This document shows positions 13,601-27,362 of a stretch of DNA of 64,000 nt, piece by piece. The notes below the pieces were generated by a model. That model had not been told where the DNA came from. It ran no database searches and saw only the letters and a program-made list of their open reading frames with translations. Position 1 is the stretch's first letter. Every line of letters starts with the position of its first letter. Source of the DNA: Camarhynchus parvulus (lineage: Eukaryota; Chordata; Aves; Passeriformes; Thraupidae); the NCBI RefSeq assembly GCF_901933205.1, contig NC_044572.1:110558965-110622964 (forward strand), read 5' to 3'. Made by a program: the position numbers and the translations under genes.

Positions 13601-15058
13601 TAAGGGAAAGATCTTGTAAAGTTTATAATAATTGGGTTTAGTTTTAAAATTTAGATGGTAACAAGAAATAATTCAGTAGGACATTGATGACTATTCTGAT
13701 AAATTTCAATGGATTTAAAGATCTAAATTTGAGAGAATGGCATCACAATTAGAAATAGCAATTCTCTGTGTTCTAAGTGATTATCTTGATTTTACAAGGT
13801 CATTTGCTTAGTGCACTATTCTGTATGCAACTATGTATGTATATAATACCATTAATTCAACTTTAGCAGTACAGAGTTCCATGAAAATACTAAGGAATGA
13901 TAGTAATGACATCAAGCTACAAAAGGGGCATATAAGCTCCTAATTCTTTTTCTGAATATGAAGAGTTTGATATAAACATCAACATAAACATCACCATATG
14001 CAATGAAATTAAAAGAAATTGAAAAAAATAAAGATATATAATTGTTGTATTTTCCTTTGCAGGTTGTTGTGGTTTTAAACCTCATGATGTTCCCTTGATG
14101 AAAAACACCAGTATAACCTTTTGAGTCATTCAACTATTTACGTAGTAGATGTTCAAAATTCTAGTGGTTTGAGAAGCATAAAAACTCATTCATTTTTAAT
14201 TTCCCCAGTGCAGCATCTTTTGCTTCCTATTTTTCAAACAACATACCCAGGAAATCTGCAAAGGCAGTACCTAAAAACTGCCAGAAGCCACCACAGGAAG
14301 GAAAGAACTGGGAAAATCTTTCCAAACAGGTCTGTCACTTTCTTAAGATCTCAGAATTACAACGGAGGATTACTAATCAGTGGATAAATTACCAACTTTT
14401 CAGTAAAGTGGTGTTTGTACAGTTCATTTTTTCATCTTTATCCTTGTTGATTCTTCTGTGGAAGTATTTGGCTTAAATAATGAAGTACTGTCATCTGAGA
14501 AGACTAATTTCTTACTGCCAAGCAGTTTTAAACATCATTCAGACATTATGAATCAAGCAACCCAATATGTAGGGTGCCAGGAAAGACTAAAGAGCTTTAT
14601 AGGTCAACTTGCTCCTGACTTTTGGCCAAAGACTTCTCAAGCTCAGTTTCCTACACGCTTCCTTTGTGTTCCTTCACAACAGGAGCCACAAAAGAAACAT
14701 TCACTTCTCTGTCAAAATACTGAAAAGATTTAAATGTCATTAGATCAGTCATTAGTACAAATGGAGTTTTTAATGAAGGTTAGCTTGCCTCTCACATGGT
14801 GCACAGTACATAGAAATCATTCATTATATACCTGTACATATCTTCATATACTTGTACTGAAAACCATTTGTAGATTCAGATCATAAAACTGGCTAGTATG
14901 TGAGGCAAAAGGCAGACTTTGACATTTTGGCTCCTTAGTGCACAGGAGTACAACTTTCCTGAGCAAGGTTACTACAGTTTTTTAATGGATAATTGCTTGG
15001 GTTTTGCAGTTATGTTCTAATGGTTGATGATATAAGGAAAAACAAAGTGAACTGTATT
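10669..15058. other. Unique AT-rich non-coding stretch
   Basis: No gene or known repeat is recognised. The most open region is a 129-codon plus-strand frame at 12607-12996. It resembles no protein I know, it lacks a convincing splice acceptor upstream, and its length is within chance expectation. Other frames are 91 codons or shorter. Confidence 0.5.
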
Positions 15059-15355
15059 ATAGAATCATAGAATGGTTTGGATTGGGAGGGACCCAAAAGA
15101 TCATCTAGTTCCAGCTTCCTGCCATGGGAAGGGACATCTACCACTAGACCAGGTTGCTCAAAGCCCCATCCAGCCTGGCCTTGAATACTTCCAGGTACAT
15201 GGCATCCACAGCTCCACAGGCCAACATATTCTAGTGCCTCACCACTCTGTCAATAAAGAATATTTTCCTAGAATAGAAACTTGATCCACACTCTTTCTGT
15301 TTAAAACCATTCCCTCTTGTCCAATCTAGTACATCTGGCAGAACATTGTCTTTAC
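15059..15355 (-). mobile_element. CR1 LINE 3' fragment, minus strand
   Basis: Read on the plus strand it opens with AGAATCATAGAATGGTTTGG, the reverse complement of a CR1 3' end. It continues through AGATCATCTAGTTCCAGC, CCTGCCATGGGAAGGGACAT, CCACTAGACCAGGTTGCTCA and ATCCAGCCTGGCCTTGAATA. The match fades after a CCCTCTTGTCC block near 15330, which marks the 5' truncation. Only about 300 bp of the 3' UTR and ORF2 end are left. The 70-codon plus-strand frame within it is an artefact. Confidence 0.95.
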
Positions 15356-15779
15356 AGGAAGGATCAGGTTGAAAATAAACAATAAAGTGAATGTATACTT
15401 GTAATCACTGACCATTATCTAAAGACTTTTCCCCACATCTTTTTTATCTGTGTTATTTGTTTAAATTATTCCCTAATGCCCAAAGAATTAACTCTTCTTG
15501 GTCTCTTGGGGTAGTTTTTCTTAAAAACTAGTCATAAATCACCCTCTGTCACACCTTCAGTGACACTGTGGTCTGATGCTCCAGTATTAATCCTTTGTTT
15601 TATAAAGAGTGAATTCACAGATATTTTAAGTATAGTAATTTTAGAGCAGGTTGATAAGACAAAAAGTCTTCTTCAATAAATTTAATGCAAATTAAAAGAC
15701 AATTATAACTGACCATCTCTTGATCACAAGTGTTTGTTTTCAAATAAGAAAAGGTACCTAGTTAAATTTACTTTTAGTT

Positions 15780-15866
15780 GCCTCCTTTTGAAAAGAAGAA
15801 AAGAGAATGAAAAACAACAAAGGAGAAGAAGAAAGACTAGAGGGCAGAGAGGAAAAAAAAAAGAGT
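15780..15866. repeat. Purine-rich (GA/A) low-complexity tract
   Basis: About 85 bp is made almost entirely of A and G in irregular AAG, GAA and GGA blocks, ending with an A10 run. This is low-complexity sequence with no recognisable element attached. Confidence 0.65.
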
Positions 15867-17223
15867 CTTAGACAAATAGCTTATTTGGCAAATTAAACAT
15901 TTAGATTGGTATGGAGCAGATTGTAGAACAGAAAATCATCAAGGAACTGTCATATACATCAAATAGTTGCATCACAGAGTACGACATTAGAAAAATTAGA
16001 TTCATTGAGTCCCAAGGACAGATGGCACAAACAGATGAATACTGTACTTCCCTTTAAATGGAAATAGAAAAAAAATGCATATGACAAGACTTTGTTTGAA
16101 TAATACCACTGACATTAATAAAGCTACTCAGGTCATGAATTTGGGCCCTGCAGAACTATTTATGTCATATTCAGAAAAGAGTTCAGTATCTCAAAAGATA
16201 ACTCAGGTACTTTGAGACTGAAGGCTGGCTAAGGAGATACCAGTAGCTGCTGAACATTTTGAAACAACAAAAACAGAAGAAAAAAAAATCAATAAAGCCT
16301 CAAATGAAAAGTGAGAAATGAAATGGGGAGGTTATAATTTTCTGCAATAACTCTGACAAGAAGTTTTACACTTGCACTGATCTTTTTTTCTAAGCTACTC
16401 CAAAAAAGGATTTTCTACCCAGGCAGAGAAGAGCAGTAAACAGCCGGTCTACAAATTGCTTTCTAAAAAATTCACTTTTTTTGTTTTCCTATAGCTTTTC
16501 GAAGTGGCCTGCAGCTAGAAAGCTGCTCCTCTTATTTCAGTCCAACTGCTTACCAGAAGCCTGAGATGTTGGCAGTCCTTTCAGTAGAGCTGTGGTCGAC
16601 AGAGCTGGGGACCCCCTGAGGCTGCCCTGTTTCCTTCTGTTGGACAATTTGGAGCAGTTTGTAGGTCTGAACATGACCTAAGAGAAGGACTCTAGGAAGG
16701 TATTTGGGCAAGATCATGGTTTTGCAAGAAGAGACCTGTTTTTCTTCAGGACAGGAATTTGCATGCAGCTCCATGCTGTTCTTAGCACCTGTATACATGG
16801 AGGAGCATACTGGAAGTTTCTATAAAGATTTGTGATAGAATTTGTATCTCTTTTACTTCCTTTTCTGAATTTGTGTTCCGTGGTTCTTTAGGCATCAAGA
16901 CCTGTGAGGAGAAGATGGCTGAGATGGAAAGAGAGGTAAGAGAGGCAAGAATCACTGCAGTGACTTGGAGTTTGCAGCTCATGCTTAAACAAACAGTGCA
17001 GTCAGGAGCAGAGAGAGCTTTCAGCAGTGACTCAGATCTTCCCAGGGGCCAGAGGCTGCTGCAGTTCACTGCGACTCAAAAAACTGCTGAGACGCCTGGA
17101 AGCAGCAACTCACCTTTGAACACACAGTGACAAGAGCAGCTGTGTGCGAGTCTTGTTTTTTTCTGAGCCAGTTTTCTTTGAGAATTTCCAGGCTTTGTTC
17201 AACTCTATTAGGCTTGCTTTTTC

Positions 17224-17250
17224 TTTTTTTTTTTTTTTTTTTTTTTTTTT
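17224..17250. repeat. Poly(T) run, 27 bases
   Basis: An uninterrupted run of 27 T residues. It could be the reverse complement of a poly(A) tail, but no retrocopy body or flanking duplication could be identified beside it. Confidence 0.85.
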
Positions 17251-20200
17251 CACTCTTTAAGAACCTTTTTGGAGACATCACAGAGAGAAGTAATTCTAGC
17301 AACATCCACTCCAAAACTACTGGGTTTTCAGGGTCCTGCCCCAAAAAGCTCAGGTGTCCAGTGAGAGAAAGGGCTCTGTAGTTTGAAAACAGGTTAGACC
17401 TGGACCTCAGCAAAAGGAATCTTGTACAAAACTACTTATGACTTCAGTGAAAGAGACAGCAGGAACTTGTTAAGCTTTCCCATCCTACAGAAAGTGTAAT
17501 TTGTAAGGCAAGAGCTGATAGCATTGTGGTTTTCTGAGTTTGGCATTCCAAGTTTCATATACTGTACAGGTATCATTCAACTCTAATATCAGATTAATTA
17601 CAGTTTTGGAGAATGAAATTAAATGCTTATTTTGTGCATGCAGTAGGCAATTTAAAGCTTTCTCTCAGCATGCTTTTGTGTTCACAGGAATAGGGATAGT
17701 AGTGATATAGCAAGTAAGAATATTCCTTTTCCAGCAGAATTCTTTTGGTCTGTGGGCCTCTGTTATCATGTCAGTAGGAATGCCAAGGAGAACTGAAATC
17801 TCTGTTTTATGCAAGACATTCCTACAATGTTTCTGTATCAAATTTAATTTTAAGACTATGACATTTTTTATGCTTAAACAATTCGTCAAGCTTGCTACCT
17901 TAAGATTTTTAATTTTATTCCATGCATATTCGAATATGTTCTTACCACTTCTGTAATGGAATACTGATGAGTATAGTCATTTTGTGCTAGATTTTTATGA
18001 TGTAGATCTTAAAGGGCAGTAATTATACACCATAGGAACTTTGAGAATTTTTTTTTCATAACAGTTGTATCCTGGGCTCAAAGTTATGTTCTGTCACTTA
18101 AAATAAAATTATAACACTTAGCAAATTTTAATCACAAGAGCTGATAGTGAATTCCAAACTAGCTTTAATTTAAAACAAATTTTAAAAGTTATGGTTTTGG
18201 TGATGCAGAGATCACTGCAAATTGTTATTGATAAAATTTACTCTTCTAAACTTGCTGCAAGCACTGAAGGACACCTGAAGCAGCCAGAAATATCTCTCTT
18301 AATGCTGCTTCTTTCCCTTCTTCCCATTTCATGGCTTAGTAGACCTTTCTGTAGAAAACTACTGCAATTTCTCAGGGAAACCCAGGCCTTTTTAAACTTC
18401 TGACCGTTTCCCTGTTATTTTTATCTACTTGGATCTCTGTCATCTTTCTATAGAGCTGAGCCATATAGCTTTACTTACTATTACAGTGATTTCTGCATTA
18501 GTAGGTTAATAAAAAATATTATTTAAAAACCTCAGAAAAACTCTAAATTGTACTTTTTTCCCCAGAAAGCTAAACTTCTATTTTCTGTGCATCCTATGTT
18601 GCCTGTGGTGGGATTAGGGTTTGTGGGGTTTTTTATGCTCCATGGAAACTTTCTTTTTATGAGAATGCAAGTGGTCATGAAATAAAAAATGGGGCCAAAA
18701 GTCTCTAAGAAGCACAGAATATGATTTGGATGGAAATAAACACTGCTGTGCAACTAAATTTCCTTTTTTCTTGAATGAAAACAAGGAAGATATTTCTGAA
18801 AATTATCTATAAGAAAACAAACAGTAGAAAATTGGGGCAGTGTTTTGGCTGCCATTCACCAATGCCACTGATTATTTCACTCCCAACATTTTTTACAGGT
18901 AGCTTAGTCTGCTCATGTGCTCCAAAAAACCAGAATTCCCCTGCTGCATATCTTCTGAGGAGTTCTGAGTTATGTCACAGTCTGTGAAAGCCTGTGAAAT
19001 TCCTTGCAAATATTTCTTTCATCTAATGTTTTCCAGTTTATTTTTACAGAATATTTTACTGGGTTGAGTCTCATCTACTTGTAAAAAGCATCTACTTGGA
19101 TTTATCAGCAGTTTATACTGAGATAGAAGAGAGATGGCAAATGTGTTCTTAACACAAAAATATCATGAGATGTCTGGACAGGGACAAAATACAGTGTAAC
19201 ATCTGGACACAGATTTTTCTCATACCGTGTCACTTCTCAACTGTCTGAGGATGTCTGCGTGAAGATGTAGCCAGTATTATCACTTTAGTAGCCCAAAACA
19301 GAAGTTTTATCTTCAAGTACTTATTGCACCCTCTTCTCTTTTGTTGGTAAGGAATACACTGTGTCACATCTCTAGGTTTAAATATAGTAGCGAAATGCCG
19401 ACTCTTGCTGTCTTTGCTCTGCTGATAAAATAATCCACAAAATGTTACACAGTTAATGTTTCTACACTAACAGACAGGTTTTTATCCCCTGTAAAATGGT
19501 AAAGCACAATTATATAGAAAGGAGAAAACAGAACTTGCCATACTTGGTAGTCTCTTTCTTCCTCTTCCCCCCTGCCCCTGCAAACTTGCAGACAGAATTT
19601 ATGGGCAATCAGTTCAACACGAAACCTCCTCTGGTGTCACTATTTGCGCTTCCTCACAATAAGTGGTAAATGTGTTTAAAGGACCGCCATTCTCTTTCAC
19701 AAGCTTCAGATTGCTTATTCATAACAAAAAGTAAAAGAAAGGAAATACTTAGAATGTAAAATATTTTCTTGCTGCAAATATATGATAAAATTTCTTTTAA
19801 TGTGAACATGAAACTTCCTTATCTAGCAAGTTGCTAATTCTTAGCCTAGAAGTATTTGCTGATTGCTAAGCCTTTATTAAATACTTAAGTATGTATCTTT
19901 CTCAGCCACATTCATAGATCCATTAAGAGATTTTGAGAGAATATTTTTCACCCCATGAGAAAGCATTTTCAGTATTTTAAAATTCATTATTTATGTGTAA
20001 TAAATCTGGGATTCAAAAACTAAAGAGCTATCTCTTTCTACCACTATAACTGTAGCATATTACTGCTATTTTATCCTTACAAAAATATTCCTATGTAATA
20101 CTTTTAATCTTACTGACCTTTGATTCTTATTTTAAAATTAATTTTAGTAGGTTAATGTAAGTGTCATAGCAATGCAGATATTTACATGGCAGTAGTGGTT

Positions 20201-22104
20201 CACATACTGCTATATTCACTGATGATGTCTGTGCCTGATCTCTGAAACCTTCTTTGTGGTTGTTTTGTTGTTTTTATTTGGTGGTTTGCTTTTTTCTTCT
20301 TCTTTTTTTTTTTTTAATTACTACTAGGGCTGGTTTTGCAGACACCTACTGTCTTTACAATTGTCAGTCTCTCTGTGGAAATGTGTTGGTTTCTTCTAAA
20401 CCAATCCTTGGAGGATCCCTGGGGAACCTGTTCAGGGAAGGTAGTGGAGCTAGGAACAGTTTTTATATGACAGAATAAATTCTACCAGATCTACATGTTC
20501 AGAAGAACTGAGGCATAGCTTAGCTTTTCTTACTTGTTTTCCTAGTAAATGTTGGGAATTGGATTTGGGAAATATTCATGGATACATTATATAGGAGAAA
20601 GTGGTCTGGAAAGAGGAACAGGTATGTAATTTTTTTTGCATGAGCAAATCTTAGTACTTTGCAGGAGAAATTTGTTGCATTTGTGCCCATTTGTCATGGA
20701 AAAAAACAGAGGGCTGTGGTTAAAAATGCTAGTTTTGATTAAAGAATACAGATCTTCCTGGATTTCTAGTCACAGTGGAAAAGCTGCTTTTTAAAATCTA
20801 AGCAAGAGCATCTGGAGCTCAGACCCTTAGAGGTGTCCTGACTGCAGCCCACACATCCCTTCACAAGATAAAGACAGTTTTATGAGTATCCCTTTCAATG
20901 TTTAGTTATACATTGTTCCTCACAGAGAGCAGCCAAGATAATGAAGAAAGCTTCTGTCTTCAGCAGACAGTTATTAATAATTCTGAAACTGATGGTCAAC
21001 ATGCCTGCCATTCCTGATAAGCTCTGTGCTAGCTATGGTAGCTAATGATGCCAACACCTAAGTCCTCCTCAGTTACAGGCAACTACTCAGGCTGAAGCTT
21101 GTGTGTGAATGGATTGCACATTTCCTTGGATGTAGGTCTGAGTTTAAGCCAGGGAAAAAGATCTAACAGGAAATGATCTTCTGCTGACTGGATGGAAGGA
21201 CAAAATACTTGGGAAGCTCTTGCTTATCAAGACATGTTGTTATCTTCTGAGCCAAGTAGGAAATAACAGAAAAAAAAATCCAGTGAAGTTTTTCAAGATT
21301 TTTTTTGGCTTTGTTTCTCAAAATAGCAAGCAATTAATCTTTTAAAATATATTTCAAATGAAAGCACATGCAACAAAATGCATGACTATAATTTGGAAAA
21401 TGATATTTCTCAAGCATAACAAATTAGTGGAAAACTTAATCCTAAATTTGTTTTGAGCTAATAGTTTTACAAAGCAAATAAGTGATTTGGGAATGAAACA
21501 AGATTATCTAAATATGCACTTCAAGAAATTAATTTTTATTGTCAGACCTATTTCCTCAAATTAAAATCTTTCTTAATTTCTGTAGCATTTCTACTGCTTT
21601 GGTAGACACAGAAGTTTAATACGTCACAGTTAAGGTGATGAATTCTGCTTCTCATTCATATAATATATGACCACATGCATTGTCTGAGATCTGAGAGAGA
21701 ATATATTTGATTGTCTCAATTGTATTGCAGACAAATGCTAATGAAATGAAAGTCTCTATGCAGATTAACTGTGCACAGTAAGGAAAAGTCTTTCCTATGT
21801 TTTACACCCTGTCAATACTATTTTTTATTGTTTTAATGCCTGTGTTATGAAAGATGGAAAACAACTATTCATCACTGAATTTCTCTATACCATAGAAAAT
21901 TACTCTATAATATTTCCCCCACTTCTGTCTCTTCTCAGATGAAACATTCTGCTTTGTTTCATTGTTAAAATTATGGGAAGCATATAATAAACTTTGTTGT
22001 TAATCCTCAAAATTTACAACTGTTTCGGGCAATGGGGGGAATCAGAAAAGCAGACACTGTTTGAAATATTTCTATGAATTGATTTACTCTGGTTGTTCTC
22101 AGGA

Positions 22105-22565
22105 AGAAATCATAGAATCATGGAATGACTTGAGTTGGGGCAGACCTTAGAGATCATCTGATTCCAACTTCCTGCCATGGGCTATTGGAATAAAATCCTT
22201 TTGAACTTCACCTATCAGATGACCTTGCTGACCTACTGAGATTGATGGACACCTCTCAGCAGGAGGCAGGGAGAGGGGAAGGGGGAAGGCATTGCTACAC
22301 CTGGGAGGAGCTGGGGTAGGTAAAGCAGGACATTGCTTCACACTGCAACATCGGGCAGGGCCACCTTCCACTAGACCAGACTTCTTAAATCTCATCCAAC
22401 CTGGCCTTGAACACTCTCAGGGACAGGGAATTTTCAGCTTCTCTGGGCAACCTGTTCCAAGGTCTCACCACCCTCACAGTAAAAAATGTATTACTAATAT
22501 CCAATCTAAATCTACCCTTTTTAGTTTGAAGCCATTTACAATAACTCTAGTTTTATCAAGTAAAA
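22105..22565 (-). mobile_element. CR1 LINE 3' fragment, minus strand, split by an insertion
   Basis: Read on the plus strand it starts at AATCATAGAATCATGGAATG. It runs through TTAGAGATCATCTGATTCCA to CCTGCCATGGGC at 22182. The CR1 order then resumes at 22353 with GGGCAGGGCCACCTTCCACT and continues through ATCCAACCTGGCCTTGAACA, TTCTCTGGGCAACCTGTTCC and TACTAATATCCAATCTAAAT. The similarity fades near 22560. The two halves match adjoining parts of a single CR1 copy, so the 170 bp between them was added after this copy inserted. The frames of 82 codons (minus) and 96 codons (plus) here are artefacts of the composite. Confidence 0.93.
22183..22352. mobile_element. Unidentified 170-bp insertion inside a CR1 copy
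   Basis: These bases interrupt an otherwise continuous CR1 and are flanked on both sides by GGGC (22179-22182 and 22353-22356), which could be a 4-bp target-site duplication. The flanks are similar slightly further out (CATGGGC and CATCGGGC). The insert starts TATTGGAATAAAATCC and ends CACTGCAACATC. It shows no terminal inverted repeats or TG...CA ends. It contains a GA-rich core and two related 12-base stretches (GCATTGCTACAC, ACATTGCTTCAC). I cannot assign it to a family. Filler DNA from break repair is an alternative. Confidence 0.6.
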
Positions 22566-23635
22566 CTAAAAGCGTCTTTTGAGTCAGACTTCAAAGTGAC
22601 TCTTCAGACTCCAGAAATGTAATTTATTAACATGTGGGTGGATTCAACTTAATTGTGCTCCTATGTTGGACTGCTATTGTGTGGACAACTAGAATTTTGG
22701 CAAAGAGCACATGAACAAGTTAGATAATTTAGAAAATATATTATTCTTGTTATTCTTGTCCAATTGCCAAAATATTTTATAAATAATTCCTTTGCCTGTT
22801 ACTCCTGGATGAACGGAGAAGTTGAATTTATTCAGCTTTTCAAAGAAATCAATTTTGCTGCCCTTTATTGATGGCCACTGTAAAAAGGGTTTTTAATTAC
22901 CTTGTACTTCTATTGTTCCTCTTTCCTTTTCCATTTTAGAAACAGCTAAACTGTCATCTGCATGAAACTTCTGCTAAAAAAAAGGTGTTTTTTTCCTTTG
23001 GCTTAATAAGCAGAGCAGAGCTAATTAGACCCTGATAACAAATTCAGTTGAATAGTTCAGAAGCCTATTTATTTGCAAACAGAAAGTACTTCTGATCAAT
23101 TCTTTCCAAGGGACCAACAGAGAAGCCACTGCCTGTCGTATCTGATGTACCAGCTTTGCCTCTGAATGCTGGTGATAGAATCTTAACTGGAGGTGGCCAG
23201 AAGTGGTAGCTTCTCTTCTCTACCCAAGATTAATTTAGCCAGATATGAATTCTTCCTAGGCCTATGTTTTCTTTTAATTCACTTATACCCTTGTTTCAAT
23301 TTTTGAAAAGTTCCTTTAGTGTTTTAAATGTACTACCTTCTAATAAACCAGTATGTGTTTTCTCCAAGCAGAGTAAACTGTTTCACACAAACCTTATAAA
23401 GGATGAGCTATCTTTTGCATTTAAACTTTTAAAAACTGCCATTGGCAATCTTATTATTGCCAAAAGTCACTTAATTCATTTACAAAATTCCAGGATCTCA
23501 ACCATTTTTCATATAATTGAACAGTATAATGGAGGAGGGTTCAGCATCCTAAATATGATTTTCCTGAAACTAGAAGAGTAATAATTTTGTTTCATATGTA
23601 GTGATTCCTGGTTTAAATATAATACCCATAACTCC

Positions 23636-23647
23636 TTTTTTTTTTTT
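23636..23647. repeat. Poly(T) run, 12 bases
   Basis: A short homopolymer run in AT-rich DNA with no associated retroposon body. Confidence 0.8.
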
Positions 23648-26600
23648 GCAAGCTAGAAAGCAAACAGATAAGTAGGTACATAAAGACAATGGAAATTTAT
23701 TCAGATTTTCTAATACAAACCTGAGGCAAATTTATCACTTTTAGATGGGGAATAGCAGCAGAAGGGAGAAGTTTCTTACAAGACAGCCTGAAGGACTTTG
23801 GCCTTCAATTATGGACAGAAGATTCAAGTAAGCTCTTGTTTAAAGACCATCTTCAGTACAATGCTCTTCTCTGTGTGAATCCAGACCTTTTGCTCCAATG
23901 TCAGCATACTTGTCAACTCTCAAATGACTGCAATTTCCCTAAATGTTTATCCCTTCTCCTGCAGGAAGTGATAAAATTCCTTATGAGTGCAATTGTCTTG
24001 TCCTAGACAATGTGAAGATATTCATCTTTGCAAAAGGAACAAATAATTGCTCCTCGTGAATTCACCATGCTAGAGTAAATGGCTCTAAATAGAGAAAGGT
24101 TTGGATAGAGACAGATGCTTAGAACAGCACTTTGAAGACCAGACCTATGAATAGTTCTTGTAAATGCTGTGATGCAAATGTTCTATACACTTTTAACTTG
24201 CTGTTTCCCTCACTGACTTCTCATTAGTCTTTCTTAAAAGTTGAGGTGTGTTAATTTATTTTGTGATTATAATAGCATTGTGTCCTTTATTTTCTAAAAT
24301 AAGTTATTTTGTAGAACTAGTAAAAAAAACCCCAGACAATTGTTTTATTTAAATGTTATTTAATTAAAGTTGGTATGATGTAAACAAGTACCTAGGTGAC
24401 ATGTTGGTGAGAGTACTGCTGGTAACTGCATAAGCACTTAACAGAAATTGAATCTTCTACAGCTTTTGGATATATGCCAGGCTTGCTGAGTTTCAAAATA
24501 GTACAGAAATTCTAAAGCTTTTAATAAAAGCACACTACTTTACTCCTATAGCAATTTCAGTGCTATAAATTTAATGCCTCTTTTTATTTGTGAATGTGCC
24601 TCCACCATGATTAGTAGACTAGCACAGCACTATGAAATGCACACAATAAAGATGACATTGTGCTTTACCTTCTTCCATTTATTGGAACTGCAGGGTGCTG
24701 ATTTTAAAGCTTGAAGGAAAAAAGATATTTTGAACCATACGGGCAGGATCACTTTTATGTTTAATATAAATGACTGTCTAAGAGCTGAACCAGAAATGTG
24801 GCTCTTGTTATATACACCATCTTCAGGAGAAGCTGTCTCCAAACCACAAACCAGTCTTCATCTCCCCCATTTTTCATAAATGTACTGACCTGATTAACCA
24901 CAATGACTGTGGGATTAAAGTGTTGTTCTAAGTTGTCTACCCTCTTGCTGCTCTCCAGCTGGCTTTGGAAATAGCCCTGGACTTTGTCCAAATTGATGAA
25001 AAGTAAATCTACACAAGTAAAGCTGTCTTCTCACTACTCTGAGTTTAAGCCCCAGAGCCAAGAATAAAGTCTATTGCTGTTTAGCTTCAATTTCACCGCC
25101 TCTAGAATGGTTTAAGGCAGAAATCTGACATTTATGAAGTCTTTATACTTTTTTGAAGACTATAGATTCAGTAAAAGATAAAAGTAGTGCTTCTGAAGCC
25201 ATAATTTTTGCTGAATCTCCTGGGCTTGTTTCTCTCTCTTGGATAGTGTATGCCTTTCCTCAGTGCTGGTGTTTTTCATGTAGAAAAAAGGGCAATTTTG
25301 AAGTGTGTCTTGTGATGAAGTATATAATACAACAAAGTGCCCTTTCAGTGAAGAAAAACCCCGAGAGACTGTGATCCTAACATATATAGGTATTTCTCTA
25401 CCTATTTCTGCTCTGAGACTGTTTTAAACTAGACTGCAGATATTGTTCTGCTTAAAAAACAAGAGATTTGTAAAGATTATTGAAAGGTGGACAAAGAATT
25501 GTTGTGAATTTATTGCTAGTTACTAGTAGGCAGTAGACTTTTCTAGTCAGGAGGGTGGCATCTCATGAATTATATTTGAATTTCTCTACTAAGGATGCCA
25601 TATAATAGAATGCAAAATAAGGCAAATTTCGCTAATTTCTCCCCTTTATATATGTGGTTGTTTAAATAGATAATGAATAAAAATGGTTATTTAAGTGTGT
25701 GGTAAGAATCACACCCTTGCAGACTACAGATACAATTTAGTAGCGTGGTGAGTCTTCTCAAATTAAAAGTAAAAAGTTCAAATATTGAATTAGTGTTGAA
25801 AAACTCATATGAAAATGTCTTCTCTTGTTACTTTGAGTCAGAAAATGTTGCAAAATTTATGAAAGTCTGTACTTAGGATTTTAGCTTGAACATGTACAAA
25901 GTTTAGGGAGTTCAAGTAGGAAAAAAAATTCTGGATAGAGAATAAAAAAAATATGGAAATCTCTAGTATTTTCTTATAAACCATGACATGAAGTCTGAAT
26001 AATGTGGAAAATTCACCCTTTGTACATAGCGGATCTGAATCCAAACTCTGAATCTTGGGATAAGTCTTAAGAAAGAATTTGATTTTATAACCTGTGTGCT
26101 CTAAGTGAGGGCTGGGAAGCATTTCTGGGAACCTAACAGAGACACTGATGAATTCAGTTGCAAATGTCTTTCCAGGAGGAAGGCTGATTTGACATAATGA
26201 ATCCCAAAACCTACTAACTTGGATATCTCTCTGTGATTTTAACTTTTTTTGTTGTTCTCACAGATGCAAATAACGTACCTCACTTGTAAACACCACATTT
26301 GCTCTGCTTGTTTCTGTAAAAGAAAAAGAATACATTGAGTGTTTTCAGAAGTTGTCTGCCAATATATTCAAACCTATTCCTGCTGATAATGGAGAAATAT
26401 TACTTACTACAAAAGTTTTGTTTCACACAGGAAAACTCTAAAGAATTTTGGGGTTAGGATTGTCTGCTTTTCTTCTCTTGTCCTTTTAATGTGATGTCCA
26501 TTTAAAAAAGAAATTTGGTATTGTCTTAAAAAACTCAACAAAACCACCAAACTTTAATTTTGAAAAAGTTTACAAATCTAATCTATTTTCCGTTATAATG

Positions 26601-27169
26601 CAGAGGAAGCAAAGAAACAACAGAAGACTTGAATTTCCCAGTGAACAGCAGTTTATGATTTGGAACAAGCACTTGTTCATTCAGAAGGTGGAATGAAGTG
26701 TTAAAACTTAGGTATATTGGTGTAAGAAATACTATAAATGCCCAGAAAAGTGAATTTTGTTGCCACATTATTTCTCTATGAAGTTTAATCAGTCATTTTC
26801 AAATTCAGAAGACAATTCAGTAGCTGCATTATCCAGTACAATAACTTGGAAAGCTCCATTCAACTTTATGGATTTAGTATATTGTTCAAAATGGAATTCT
26901 GCAAGTCATTCAATCTTAAATAATAAAAAGAAATAATTCATTTCACACTTGAGGTTGATCATCTAAGAAATTCATCCAACATTTTATGCTGAGTTTTATT
27001 TTCCTTTCCTTGTGGCCTGTGAAGGGTGTCAAGTGAACTCACCTGTCATTTGCAGCCACGCTTAGACAGTTGTAGTTACTGAAGCATAGCCTGAAGCTTT
27101 TGGAAATGTGCACAGCTGACTTAATGGAAGTTGGAAAAGCCACCACTAAGGAATAAACCACATATATTT

Positions 27170-27362
27170 AACCACCCACACCCCCTGCATGTGTTCATGT
27201 TTGCACATCTATGTGGGATTTTGCACACACGTGCCCAAATGCATTTTTATGTGTTCATGCACATATTTGCTTACCTACCTGCATATCTATACACACACAC
27301 ACACATATTTCTGCACACACATCCGTTTATGTGAATGCATGTGGATTTGCACACCCACACCT
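27170..27362. repeat. CA/TG-rich low-complexity patch with (AC)7
   Basis: The stretch is dominated by CACA, TGCA and TGTG words, with an uninterrupted (AC)7 core at 27291-27304. It appears to be an old, mutated CA repeat. Three overlapping frames of 64-70 codons rich in His, Thr and Cys are products of this composition. Confidence 0.7.

Larger units (their letters stand above)
15356..22104. other. Unique AT-rich non-coding stretch with homopolymer runs
   Basis: No gene is recognised. Contents are a purine-rich tract (15780-15866), a T27 run (17224-17250) and a smaller T-rich stretch around 20254-20315. The 115-codon minus-strand frame at 17066-17413 is held open partly by lysine codons read through the T27 run and is not credible as a gene. 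The 85-codon frame at 16873-17130 contains a GAGAGGTAAGAG donor-like site but has no other support. Confidence 0.5.

Noticed and set aside
14061..14100. TTGTTGTGGTTTTAAACCTC considered as an LTR start
   Set aside because: It resembles the TGTCGTGGTTTAACCCC edge of an avian LTR for a few bases only. The following sequence does not continue the match.
16873..17130. 85-codon frame with an internal GGTAAGAG donor-like site
   Set aside because: Glu/Arg-rich and superficially protein-like, but the donor-like site lies inside the frame, no acceptor is evident and no homolog is recognised.
17066..17413. 115-codon minus-strand frame with a poly-lysine run
   Set aside because: The lysines are the T27 run read backwards. 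The flanking parts show no protein similarity.
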